This document shows positions 25,801 through 33,702 of a stretch of DNA of 56,361 nt, piece after piece. A program made the translations under genes and the position numbers. The notes below the pieces were generated by a model, which searched no databases, had not been told where the DNA came from, and worked only from the letters and a program-made list of their open reading frames with translations. Source of the DNA: JAXJQF01 sp036311285 (GTDB taxonomy: Bacteria; Pseudomonadota; Gammaproteobacteria; Enterobacterales; Succinivibrionaceae). The stretch is from NCBI GenBank assembly GCA_036311285.1, contig JAXJQF010000121.1:1-56361 (forward strand). The letters are read 5' to 3'. The stretch's first letter is position 1; each line of letters begins with the position of its first letter.

Positions 25801-26475
25801 TTAGCCGATATTGCCAACTTCCTTCATATTCACTGTATCTCCACCCTGTAGATTTAATGTAGCGTCAGTTAAGCTATCACCTAAGGTAACACTTGATACC
25901 TTACCATATGCATACACTGGAATCGCTTGGTTCATACCATTGATTAAACCGTTAACAGAATATGTATACTTACCAGCCCCAACAATCTTTCCTTCGGAAT
26001 TTGTGCCATCCCAATAAAGGTTAATATCACCATTACCATCACCTAAAGCTACAGTATTAACAACTGCACCATTTTCATCTGTGATTGTAAGAGTCATATT
26101 AGATGCACCATTACCAGCAATAACCGCAAATTGACTTGCATCTACACCATTGAAGTAACCAGAACTTGTATTTAAACGAACTTCTGTTCCAACAAAGCTT
26201 GACGCCATATACGCTTGTGATGATGTTAAGCTAGAACTTAAACCAGAAACACTTGTACCAATTTCTGATAAGCTACTTACCATACTAAGCTGAGCCATTT
26301 GCGACACCATTTGAGAATTATCCACAGGAGATGTAGGATCTTGATAAGAAAGCTCAGTAGTTAATAGTGACAAAAACTCTTCTTGCCCTAAGTAACCATT
26401 TGACTTCTTAGCCGCCTCTGCTGATGCCTGACTACTGTTTACACTACTAAGACCTATATCATCATAAATTGACAT
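25801..26475 (-). CDS. flgD: Flagellar hook-capping protein FlgD
   Basis: Scaffold that caps the growing hook and is needed for FlgE assembly. The conserved N-terminal motif GYLGQEEFLSLLTTELSYQDPTSPVDNSQMVSQMAQLSMV lies at residues about 27-67. A FlgD Ig/tudor-like domain follows, with the FLG-type segment LYWDGTNSEGKIVGAGKYTY near 145-170. At 224 residues it is of normal length. AGGAGGCTAACTT before the ATG gives a strong ribosome-binding site. It lies 17 bp after flgC, so flgB-flgC-flgD form an operon. Confidence 0.97.
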   Translation of the reverse strand: MSIYDDIGLSSVNSSQASAEAAKKSNGYLGQEEFLSLLTTELSYQDPTSPVDNSQMVSQMAQLSMVSSLSEIGTSVSGLSSSLTSSQAYMASSFVGTEVRLNTSSGYFNGVDASQFAVIAGNGASNMTLTITDENGAVVNTVALGDGNGDINLYWDGTNSEGKIVGAGKYTYSVNGLINGMNQAIPVYAYGKVSSVTLGDSLTDATLNLQGGDTVNMKEVGNIG

Positions 26476-26492
26476 AAGTTAGCCTCCTAAAA

Positions 26493-26918
26493 TTAAGCCT
26501 TACCTAATCTTAAAGTAGATAAAAGCATTTGTTTTGCACTTTCAGCCACTTGAACACTAGTTTGATATGACCTACTTGCACTCACCATATCCGCCATTTC
26601 TTCCACAGGATTTACATTTGGTCTATAAATATAACCATCTGAATCCGCTAATGGATGATTTGGCATATATTCCTTAATCGAATCTAACTCTGATTCTACA
26701 ACTTCTTCAACTGAAACCTTTGCAGAACCAACTTCTGAATTCATCCCTAAAGCATCTTCATACATTGCGGCAAAAACTGGACGTCTTGCCTTGTATGTTG
26801 TATCTGCACTTGAAGATACACTATCAGCATTTGCTAGATTAGAAGCAGTAGTATTCAATCTTAAAGATTGAGCCGACATTGCTGATCCTGCAATATCCAT
26901 AATTCCAAATAAACTCAT
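26493..26918 (-). CDS. flgC: Flagellar rod protein FlgC
   Basis: Proximal rod subunit. It starts MSLFGIMDIAGSAMSAQSLRLNTTASNLANADS with the rod-family helix. The FlgC motif YKARRPVFAAMYEDAL follows near residue 42-57, and the C-terminus NPVEEMADMVSASRSYQTSVQVAESAKQMLLSTLRLGKA is typical. The length of 141 residues is standard. It is spaced 9 bp from flgB and 17 bp from flgD, so tightly linked in one transcript. Confidence 0.97.
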   Translation of the reverse strand: MSLFGIMDIAGSAMSAQSLRLNTTASNLANADSVSSSADTTYKARRPVFAAMYEDALGMNSEVGSAKVSVEEVVESELDSIKEYMPNHPLADSDGYIYRPNVNPVEEMADMVSASRSYQTSVQVAESAKQMLLSTLRLGKA

Positions 26919-26927
26919 ACCCTACTC

Positions 26928-27329
26928 CTATTCACCAGCAATTACTTTTCTTAAACCATTTATACGCCCATTTAAAAACTCTAACGAAGTTTGATATTCT
27001 AAACTATTTTGGGTGTACGCCATTCTTTCAGTATTTATATCTACTGTATTACCGTCACCAGTATCTGGTTGGAACACATCCCTAAACTTCACTGCACTTA
27101 ATAATGGATTAGAATTGCCGATATCAATATGCTTTGAATTAGTTAATGCTAAATTCGTGCCAGAATCTATTGCCGTTTGTGCTACCTTTAAAGCAGATTG
27201 GAAATCTAAGTCTTGTGCTTTATAGCCTGGAGTGTCAGCATTAGCAATATTACTTGCTAAAACTTCCGCTCTTTGTGTACGAATATTCAATGCATGTTCA
27301 TGAATACCGAAAATAGAACCAAAACTCAT
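26928..27329 (-). CDS. flgB: Flagellar rod protein FlgB
   Basis: Most proximal rod subunit, next to the MS ring. At 133 residues it begins MSFGSIFGIHEHALNIRTQRAEVLASNIANADTPGYKAQDLDFQ, a typical FlgB N-terminus, and ends in LEYQTSLEFLNGRINGLRKVIAGE. GGAGTTAG precedes the ATG. It is the first gene of flgBCD, with a sigma-54-like promoter 57-73 bp upstream and paired activator-like motifs further upstream. Confidence 0.96.
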   Translation of the reverse strand: MSFGSIFGIHEHALNIRTQRAEVLASNIANADTPGYKAQDLDFQSALKVAQTAIDSGTNLALTNSKHIDIGNSNPLLSAVKFRDVFQPDTGDGNTVDINTERMAYTQNSLEYQTSLEFLNGRINGLRKVIAGE

Positions 27330-27385
27330 CTTCTAACTCCAAACGTCAAATCAGTGACGATATTAATTTCAACTATTATTACTTA

Positions 27386-27402
27386 TTCAAAAGTTGTGCC
27401 AA
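27386..27402 (-). promoter_or_regulatory. Sigma-54-like promoter for flgBCD
   Basis: Minus strand TTGGCACAACTTTTGAA has the full -24 consensus TTGGCAC and right spacing, but the -12 is GA instead of GC. Confidence 0.6.
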
Positions 27403-27530
27403 TTTAAATAAAACAAACTTACACCCTTTATTTATCAATAGTTTACATAATTTACACAAACAAATTTTTAAACGTATTTATAAAAATTATGCAAAAATAA
27501 AATAATATTAAGAGAGAAAATGAGCAAATT

Positions 27531-27626
27531 TTGACAATCTAAAATATGACAATACAGACAAAAGAAAAACACAGTCGACTTTTTATATTAACTTCATAAT
27601 CAAGTTGGCAAAGATCTATATGGCAA
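27531..27626. promoter_or_regulatory. Two direct-repeat half-site pairs, candidate enhancer for flgB
   Basis: TTGACAA-N9-TGACAA at 27531-27552 and TTGGCAA-N9-TGGCAA at 27605-27626 share the same motif and the same 9-nt spacer. They are 130-225 bp upstream of the sigma-54-like promoter. Confidence 0.45.
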
Positions 27627-27858
27627 TATTTATCCTCTTATATTTCGACACACAAACAGGACTCTAGGACATAGCTCTGATTATTTTTTTTAAAGTTTAA
27701 ATTACAATGACAAATAAAGATTTCAAGAGAAAGTGACGTTAAATTTATATCTGTATAACAAACATATTACACCTGTATTATGCTTGTATACATTTGAAAA
27801 TTAGTTAAAGAAATTTATAGCGTTTAAAAATTGTAGTTTAGCAATCAAATAAAAAAGA

Positions 27859-28716
27859 TTACTTATCCTTCTTTCTAAACACAATACCTGGATTACATCT
27901 AAGCATTTCAAATTCAGTTATAGATGGAGGAAGATACTCTGAACTTCCTAAAAACAAATAACCACCTGGATTTAAAAGCTTAGCAAAATTTGAAATAATC
28001 TGTTGTTTTACATCTGTAGAAAAATAAATTAAAACATTTCTACAAAATACAATATCAAACTTACCTAATAAAGAGAAGCTACCTAATAAATTTTGTTGTC
28101 TAAACTGAACCATCTTACGAACGTTTTCACTTACACGTAATACTTGCGGATTATCTGGAACCTTTTCAAAGAAAACTTTCTTTCTTTCAGCACTTAGACC
28201 ACGAGATAAAGCTAGACTATCATAGATACCTGTCTTACAGATATCTAACATAGTTGTAGAGATATCTGTTGCTAGAATACTTACTTTGCTTGCTGGCACA
28301 CCACCAATCTTAGCAGTTTGTTCTAGTACAGACATAGCTATAGAATATGGCTCCTGACCACTTGAACTTGCAGCTGACCAAATTCTAATAGGACGACCTG
28401 TTTTTCCTAGCGTTGGTAAAATAGTCTTTGACAAATAATCAAATGGATAGTTATCTCTAAACCATAGAGTTTCATTTGTTGTCATAGCATCAACTACGGC
28501 AGCTTGTAACCCTCTATCATTAGACGTAACTGTTTTTCTTAAAAGGTCATCTAAGTTTGTACACTTATACTGAGCGACCATTGAAGATAATCTGCTTCGA
28601 ACAAGATATTGCTTATTTTCTCCAAGTACAATACCGCACTGTTGCTCTAAGAATTTACAAAATAACTCATAGTTTTCTTTTGAGCACGTAGCATTTAACA
28701 AACCTTCTCCAGCCAC
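27859..28716 (-). CDS. cheR: Chemoreceptor methyltransferase CheR
   Basis: Transfers methyl groups from S-adenosylmethionine to glutamates of chemoreceptors for adaptation. The N-terminal helical domain covers residues about 15-80 (CSKENYELFCKFLEQQCGI). The catalytic domain carries TTNETLWFRD, IRIWSAASSSGQEPYSIAM (SAM loop), ILATDIST and FDIVFCRNVLIYFSTD. GGAAGG lies 5 nt before the GTG at 28716; the GTG two codons earlier overlaps that site, so 28716 is preferred. The product is about 285 residues. cheV precedes it after a gap of about 180 bp, as in Vibrio. Confidence 0.95.
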   Translation of the reverse strand: MAGEGLLNATCSKENYELFCKFLEQQCGIVLGENKQYLVRSRLSSMVAQYKCTNLDDLLRKTVTSNDRGLQAAVVDAMTTNETLWFRDNYPFDYLSKTILPTLGKTGRPIRIWSAASSSGQEPYSIAMSVLEQTAKIGGVPASKVSILATDISTTMLDICKTGIYDSLALSRGLSAERKKVFFEKVPDNPQVLRVSENVRKMVQFRQQNLLGSFSLLGKFDIVFCRNVLIYFSTDVKQQIISNFAKLLNPGGYLFLGSSEYLPPSITEFEMLRCNPGIVFRKKDK

Positions 28717-28900
28717 AAACACCTTCCGATTATTTTCATGTTAGCATCGCTATTTACAAACTTTTAGTGATACTTTTCAATTATTATTATTTTATATGTT
28801 TGAAATTCCACATATAAAGCCTTAAATACAAAACTTAAGACCTTATATGCAATATAAATTATTTATTTAAAGAAATAAACCTTTATATATAAAGTTGCGA

Positions 28901-29851
28901 CTAAACTTGCATTAATTCTTTAACAGCCTTCGCTAAATCATCAGGATTAAACTTAGCTATAAAATTATCTGCCCCAACCTTCTTTACCATTGCCTGGTTG
29001 AAAACACCACTTAATGATGTATGTAGAATAATCTTTAACTTATTTAATTTAGGTTCATTACGTAATTTAGCAGTCAATGTATAACCGTCCATTTCAGGCA
29101 TTTCGATATCTGAAATCAATAAACCTATTTGGTCATAAATTGAACCTTCTTTTGACATTTCCTTTAAGATATCAAAAGCTTCTTGACCATTAGTTACTAA
29201 AACAGCTTCTAAACCTAATGTCTTCAACGCTCTTTCTACTTGTTTTCTAGCAACAGATGAGTCATCGGCAACCATTACCTTACGTTTAATATTTTCTTGA
29301 CCTGATTCTTGAAGTTTTTGTTCAATATCAGCTTGAACTTCATGAACGATATCATCATTAACATCAGTTAATACTGGAGAAATTTCATCTAAAATCTTTT
29401 CTACGTCAAGAATTTCAACAAGCTTTTCATCAACTTGAGTCACTGCAGTAAGATAATTTATTTTACCCATACCTTGTGGAGGAGGTAAAATTTTACTCCA
29501 ATCCATATTGATAATCTTTTCTACACCTTCAACTAAGAAACCTTGTACAGAACGATTATATTCAGCGATAATTACAAATGAGTTATCTAAATTATCAACC
29601 GCTCTACCACCAATAGCCATACTTAAATCAATAACAGAAATAGTTTGACCACGAATATGAGCAACCCCTCTTACATATCGGTGAATTTTTGGCATAACAG
29701 TTAAACGTGGGCATTGCAAAACTTCACGCACCTTAAATACGTTAATACCAAAACGCTGACTTCTTCCTGGCAAAGAGAATAATAATAGTTCCAGGCGGTT
29801 TTGTCCAACAAGCTCTGTCAACTGATTAACAGAATCTAAAATACCAGCCAT
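28901..29851 (-). CDS. cheV: Chemotaxis coupling/receiver protein CheV
   Basis: Hybrid of a CheW-like coupling domain (residues about 20-160; RFGINVFKVREVLQ, VAHIRGQTISVIDL) and a phospho-receiver domain (about 185-316; KVMVADDSSVARKQ, phospho-acceptor Asp in LLISDIEMPEMDGY, LHTSLSG, and Lys in NFIAKFNPDDLA). It couples receptors to CheA. The start at 29851 is chosen over an in-frame ATG 12 codons earlier because GGGAGC lies just before it and homologues start MAGILDSVNQ. It gives 316 residues. It is divergent from flgA. Confidence 0.96.
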   Translation of the reverse strand: MAGILDSVNQLTELVGQNRLELLLFSLPGRSQRFGINVFKVREVLQCPRLTVMPKIHRYVRGVAHIRGQTISVIDLSMAIGGRAVDNLDNSFVIIAEYNRSVQGFLVEGVEKIINMDWSKILPPPQGMGKINYLTAVTQVDEKLVEILDVEKILDEISPVLTDVNDDIVHEVQADIEQKLQESGQENIKRKVMVADDSSVARKQVERALKTLGLEAVLVTNGQEAFDILKEMSKEGSIYDQIGLLISDIEMPEMDGYTLTAKLRNEPKLNKLKIILHTSLSGVFNQAMVKKVGADNFIAKFNPDDLAKAVKELMQV

Positions 29852-30019
29852 AAAAAGCTCCCGTAATATTCTTGATATGCTATGCAACCTATACTTTTTT
29901 TTTTAAAATTAAACTATAATCTTATCGAAATATCGCAGTATCAAAATTGCATATAATCCCAAAATAAAATATTTGACTTAGTTTATTATTACTCTAAAAA
30001 AAATAAAAATACTTTACCT

Positions 30020-30781
30020 ATGTACAAAAAACAGAAAATGATTAGCAAAATAAATAAGATATTATATCAATTTGTGAACTTAGTCTTAATCTCATTTTTT
30101 TTAATGAGTACAGTTTATGCTGACGATAATACAAACGAAAATATTCAGCCTTTCGATGAGGAATATGCCAATGATATTGCTCAAAGTGTATACGATTATG
30201 TAAGTGATAGTCTTGAACTTGAATCTGATGAAAAAGCTGAAATTGAAGTAAGCAAAATCTCTAATAGACTAAAACATCCTATATGCGAGGGAGAATTTCA
30301 GTACTCCGTTGCAACTAAAACACTTCGTAAAAATAATTCCATCAAGGTCGTTTGCGATAGTCAAACTACTCCTTATTTTCTATATGTAAATGTTAGAATA
30401 ACAGTTATGAAACCATACGTCACTGTTATAAACGCCGTTAACAAGAATAGCGTACTCGATGTAAACAATTTAACAATAGAGTATATGGATAAAGTTCTAG
30501 ATAAAGGAACCACCTTTAAAGATGTTAACGTTCTTGCAAACGTAAAAACAAAAAGAGATATTAAACCTGGATCTCCTATACACAAAAATCAAATATGTGT
30601 GATTTGTAAGGGAGACGAGATCACAATTGAACTAGCTTCTAACGGTTTAGTTCTAAAAACTAAAGGCGAAGCTCAACAAGATGGTTCATATAATGATACA
30701 ATTAGGGTAAAGAACGTTAAAAGTGGAAAATTTGTAAGAGGAAGAATAATTAACAACGAAACAGTGCTTATTTCTAAATAA
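30020..30781 (+). CDS. flgA: P-ring assembly chaperone FlgA
   Basis: Periplasmic chaperone for FlgI. The signal peptide spans about residues 12-35 (FVNLVLISFFLMSTVYA). The C-terminal SAF-type domain has KNSVLDVNNLTIEYMD, TKRDIKPGSPIHKNQIC and the beta-rich end IRVKNVKSGKFVRGRIINNETV, where family members read SG.....V...V. Its 253 residues include an acidic N-terminal mature region. The ribosome-binding site is weak. It is divergent from cheV and upstream of flgM, as in Vibrio and Aeromonas clusters. Confidence 0.93.
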   Translation: MYKKQKMISKINKILYQFVNLVLISFFLMSTVYADDNTNENIQPFDEEYANDIAQSVYDYVSDSLELESDEKAEIEVSKISNRLKHPICEGEFQYSVATKTLRKNNSIKVVCDSQTTPYFLYVNVRITVMKPYVTVINAVNKNSVLDVNNLTIEYMDKVLDKGTTFKDVNVLANVKTKRDIKPGSPIHKNQICVICKGDEITIELASNGLVLKTKGEAQQDGSYNDTIRVKNVKSGKFVRGRIINNETVLISK

Positions 30782-30977
30782 TTTTTTTAATTTTTATGAA
30801 AATACTTATATAATCATTGTTAGTTACATATATTAAAAATTTTAAACAAAGCTTTTAAATTTTACGAGAACGCTTATTTTTAAGCATTTAGTTGAAAGTT
30901 GGTCTAGTATTTTTTTTGATAATATACGCTAAAATTTTTAACTAAAACAAAATATTAAAAAAAGTTTTAATTTTTAC

Positions 30978-31004
30978 TAAAGTTATTCTTCTTATTGACG
31001 TTAA
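30978..31004 (+). promoter_or_regulatory. FliA (sigma-28) promoter for flgM
   Basis: TAAA-N15-GACGTTAA matches TAAA-N15-GCCGATAA at all four -35 bases and six of eight -10 bases, with exact spacing. It lies about 70 bp before the flgM start. Confidence 0.75.
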
Positions 31005-31073
31005 GTAAACAAAGGTTAAAGGTTAACACGTTTTTATAACAACTAATAAAAACTAAGGTGCAAGGTGATTCAC

Positions 31074-31418
31074 ATGTCTATTGATAATATCAAAAATAAT
31101 CAAAGCGTGAATAGCTTAGCGAGCAACCGCGTTCAAAATGCATATAACAACCAAAACCAAAACCAAGTTGCAGAAACTATAAAGCAACAACAAGCACCAG
31201 CTACAATGGCAAAAGCTTCAGCAGAGACAGTTTCTGTGTCTGACGCTGCTCAAAAGCTTAATAACACTCAAGAGAAAGCGAAAACAGCATCAGGTTTTGA
31301 TGAAAAAAAGGTAGCTTCAATCAAGAAAGCTATCCAAAGTGGCACTTATAGTATAGATTATGAACGTCTAGCTCAAAAGCTAGTTAAGACAGAATTAGGA
31401 TTACAATCATTATTATAA
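31074..31418 (+). CDS. flgM: Anti-sigma-28 factor FlgM
   Basis: Holds FliA inactive until the hook is complete, then is exported through it. The protein is 114 residues from the ATG at 31074 (AAGGTG upstream). The in-frame GTG three codons earlier overlaps that site. The N-terminal half is Asn/Gln-rich and disordered. The C-terminal FliA-binding part has VSVSDAAQKLN, the KVASIKKAIQSGTYSIDYERLAQKLVK pattern that defines FlgM, and a final LL. Its own FliA promoter gives a standard feedback loop. It converges with flgN across a hairpin. Confidence 0.93.
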   Translation: MSIDNIKNNQSVNSLASNRVQNAYNNQNQNQVAETIKQQQAPATMAKASAETVSVSDAAQKLNNTQEKAKTASGFDEKKVASIKKAIQSGTYSIDYERLAQKLVKTELGLQSLL

Positions 31419-31452
31419 TTTGATTGTCTTAAGTTCAGCGCAAAGATAACAT

Positions 31453-31476
31453 AACAGGGAGCATTGCTCCCTTGTT
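31453..31476. terminator. Bidirectional terminator between flgM and flgN
   Basis: GGGAGC-ATT-GCTCCC core with outer AACA/TGTT pairing around one bulged base; T-rich sequence follows. Confidence 0.7.
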
Positions 31477-31520
31477 GTGTTTCTATTTATAGATAGAATT
31501 ACTAAAGACATTTAAACACT

Positions 31521-31946
31521 TTATGCTTCAAAATTCATATGCTTACCACGCATAGCATTCTGATTTCCTTTCCCATCATATGTCATTGTTGAGCGATCTC
31601 TAAGCTGAACAAGTGAAGCGGCAAGTCTTCTACTAGCCGTTAGATTCAGCTCTATTAAGCGTCCATTAACATCATTCTTTTGTTGAAGGTCTGCGAGCTT
31701 TTGGGTTATAACTTTACGTTGAGTTAAAAACTCTGTTTCTAGTCGTTCCTTCTCTGAATGAAACTTTAACGCAGAGTCATTGGATTGTAATTCAAGTAGA
31801 AGATTAGACTTCTTCTCAGTTATAGCTGTTAAATCAAGAGCCTTTCTAGCCTTTAACACTTCAAATTCATCAGCAATCACAACAAAAAGCTCATCTAGAA
31901 TATTCTCTTGAGCCTTTAAAATTTCTGCGATACTTCTTTCTGCCAT
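31521..31946 (-). CDS. flgN: Flagellar export chaperone FlgN
   Basis: Cytosolic chaperone for the hook-filament junction proteins FlgK and FlgL. The protein is about 141 residues, nearly all helical with heptad-like leucines, and has the family C-terminal signature SLVQLRDRSTMTYDGKG. The start at 31946 has GAGAGGATTGT directly upstream; the longer frame begins inside that site. It is the third gene of flgO-flgP-flgN on the minus strand. Its clients flgK and flgL are not in the window. Confidence 0.88.
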   Translation of the reverse strand: MAERSIAEILKAQENILDELFVVIADEFEVLKARKALDLTAITEKKSNLLLELQSNDSALKFHSEKERLETEFLTQRKVITQKLADLQQKNDVNGRLIELNLTASRRLAASLVQLRDRSTMTYDGKGNQNAMRGKHMNFEA

Positions 31947-31987
31947 ACAATCCTCTCTTAACAACATCCTAAAATATTATATTTTTC

Positions 31988-32425
31988 TTATAATACACCA
32001 CGCATCTCATATATGTTATATAACACCTTAGAATCCAATTCTAATTCTGTTACATAAGTATTATTAATTGGGTAGCTTCTTATTACTCTCGCTCCCTTTA
32101 TAATGCCTGACGTTCTAGCCTTTAATTCATTTTTCTTTTGAACAGTATCATTTAAATCAGTATCAGCAATAAGCTGTTGACCAAACACCTGTTCGCTTAA
32201 TTCTCTATAAGCATCAAGTTTTGATGCACGCATTGCTTGCAACGCCTTTTCTTCCACAGTTTTACCAGGCTGTTTTGAAATTATTGCATAACCAGTTGCT
32301 CTTAAAATAGGATAAGAACTAGGTTTCTTAGCGTTATAAGTTATTTCACTTGTAGTGGTAGCACATGAGGTTAATAAAGCAATAAAACTTGCAGATATTA
32401 AGCTACATAATAATACTTTTTTCAT
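31988..32425 (-). CDS. flgP: Flagellar outer-membrane lipoprotein FlgP
   Basis: Lipoprotein of the outer-membrane basal disk or ring in Vibrio- and Campylobacter-type motors. The lipobox is LLTSCA. LPP20-type features follow: ILRATGYAIIS, then EEKALQAMRASKLDAYRELSEQVFGQQL, and the late VTELELDSKVLYNIYEMRGVL. The start at 32425 follows AGAGGTGG. The product is about 145 residues. It overlaps the flgO transcript closely (9-bp spacing), so the two are certainly co-transcribed. Confidence 0.9.
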   Translation of the reverse strand: MKKVLLCSLISASFIALLTSCATTTSEITYNAKKPSSYPILRATGYAIISKQPGKTVEEKALQAMRASKLDAYRELSEQVFGQQLIADTDLNDTVQKKNELKARTSGIIKGARVIRSYPINNTYVTELELDSKVLYNIYEMRGVL

Positions 32426-32433
32426 ATCCACCT

Positions 32434-33576
32434 CTATCTTCTGTCGTATTGACTTTGTACGCCTACATCTCTAATCAGCATACCCTGATGAGGAGCTGTA
32501 GTTGCAGGATAAATTACAGGGTCAGAGCAGTTAACATGACACTTTTTAACATACTCACCAATATATGTACCCCTTCCAATAGCTTGAGTCCCATCAACTT
32601 TATAAGCATTGTTAGATGCAAACTTACTAGAAGTATTTACATTTGTCTTTGAATTTCCTTTTGTATATTTATTTTTAGTATTGCTTGAAGCAAGATTTGT
32701 TTTACTATTCTTAGACTCCCCCTTTTTTAGATCATTATTAACAATTTTTGATTTGCTTGTAGTACTATTTACAACATCTTGCTTTTTAGCAGCTGTTTTT
32801 GTTGCAGTTACTTGAGTAACTTTTTTAGAAGTTACATCAACCTTACTAACATTAGCATTATCAATTGAAAGATTATTGTTTGCTGTTTCTACAGTATTAT
32901 AATTCTTTATATTATCAACTGTTGTTTTTGCTTTATTTTGAGTTGCTTTAGCATTATTCATCATACTTGCACAACTATTTACTCCATTACTCATTAAACG
33001 ATAACATTTTGGTAAATCTGTGTATGGAATAAAAATTTCAGCAGTACCATCTACAACTGCATCCTTTATATTTACTAAACGAGCATAAATCATAACACCT
33101 GTATCATTATGACTCATTGTACCGCTTAATATTCTGCTAACTCTTGCTGTTGAGGCAAGTTTTTGCCAGTTTCTACTATAAATATAATCACCTTGAGAAG
33201 TGATTTCTAACCACCCTTTAATCTTATATTCAAGCACACTAAAGCCTTTATTATGAAGAGCTGAAACAAAATATTCTGCCAACTCACGTCCTAACCAATC
33301 GGTACTTTCTAGTGACTCAACATTTACAGGTGTCGCAATTGCCACCTTGTCTATATTCACATCTGGCTTTAATGATCCTACGACATCATCTACTAATTTA
33401 TTAGCATATTTCTTTAGAATCACCGACTTATACTGTGGTTCCACTTGAGCTACTTTAGACACTTGCTTTGTATTTACTGCAGGCTTGGAATTATTTGCAT
33501 TTGTAGTACTATTGCACCCAACAGCCAAAAACAATGAAGCAACTAATAAGATCATCACTTTATTAACATTTATCAT
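32434..33576 (-). CDS. flgO: FlgO-family flagellar lipoprotein with a long Lys/Asn/Thr-rich insert
   Basis: Outer-membrane protein associated with FlgP and FlgT. The lipobox VGCNS places the lipid Cys at about residue 21. The FlgO domain is at about 50-200 (ANKLVDDVVGSL, VNVESLESTDWLGRELAEYFVSALHNKGFSVLEYK, RILSGTMSHNDTGVMIYARLVNIKDAVV). Residues about 210-325 form a low-complexity stretch rich in Lys, Asn, Thr, Ser and Val, absent from the roughly 200-240-residue Vibrio form I know. A short conserved-looking tail (GRGTYIGEYVKK to SQYDRR) with two Cys follows. AGGTGTACA lies before the ATG. It heads the flgO-flgP-flgN operon. Confidence 0.85.
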   Translation of the reverse strand: MINVNKVMILLVASLFLAVGCNSTTNANNSKPAVNTKQVSKVAQVEPQYKSVILKKYANKLVDDVVGSLKPDVNIDKVAIATPVNVESLESTDWLGRELAEYFVSALHNKGFSVLEYKIKGWLEITSQGDYIYSRNWQKLASTARVSRILSGTMSHNDTGVMIYARLVNIKDAVVDGTAEIFIPYTDLPKCYRLMSNGVNSCASMMNNAKATQNKAKTTVDNIKNYNTVETANNNLSIDNANVSKVDVTSKKVTQVTATKTAAKKQDVVNSTTSKSKIVNNDLKKGESKNSKTNLASSNTKNKYTKGNSKTNVNTSSKFASNNAYKVDGTQAIGRGTYIGEYVKKCHVNCSDPVIYPATTAPHQGMLIRDVGVQSQYDRR

Positions 33577-33640
33577 TGTACACCTCTATCCTATAACCAT
33601 ATAATTAACTATAAGTGTTAATTTTTTGGCATTTTTTCTA

Positions 33641-33657
33641 TTGGTATATATCTTGCA
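33641..33657 (+). promoter_or_regulatory. Sigma-54 promoter for flgT
   Basis: TTGGTATATATCTTGCA has GG-N10-GC with a perfect TTGCA at -12. It lies about 46 bp before the flgT start. A separate TTGGCA half-site lies just upstream at 33626. Confidence 0.7.
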
Positions 33658-33702
33658 ATCTCTATGCCTAAATAGAAAATTTTATTTCGGAGTGTCAAAG
33701 TT

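Larger units (their letters stand above)
27330..27858. other. 529-bp gap between cheR and flgB: regulatory region
   Basis: Holds the flgB sigma-54-like promoter and two paired TGRCAA motifs. No gene could be supported on either strand, and no clear terminator for cheR was found. Confidence 0.55.
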
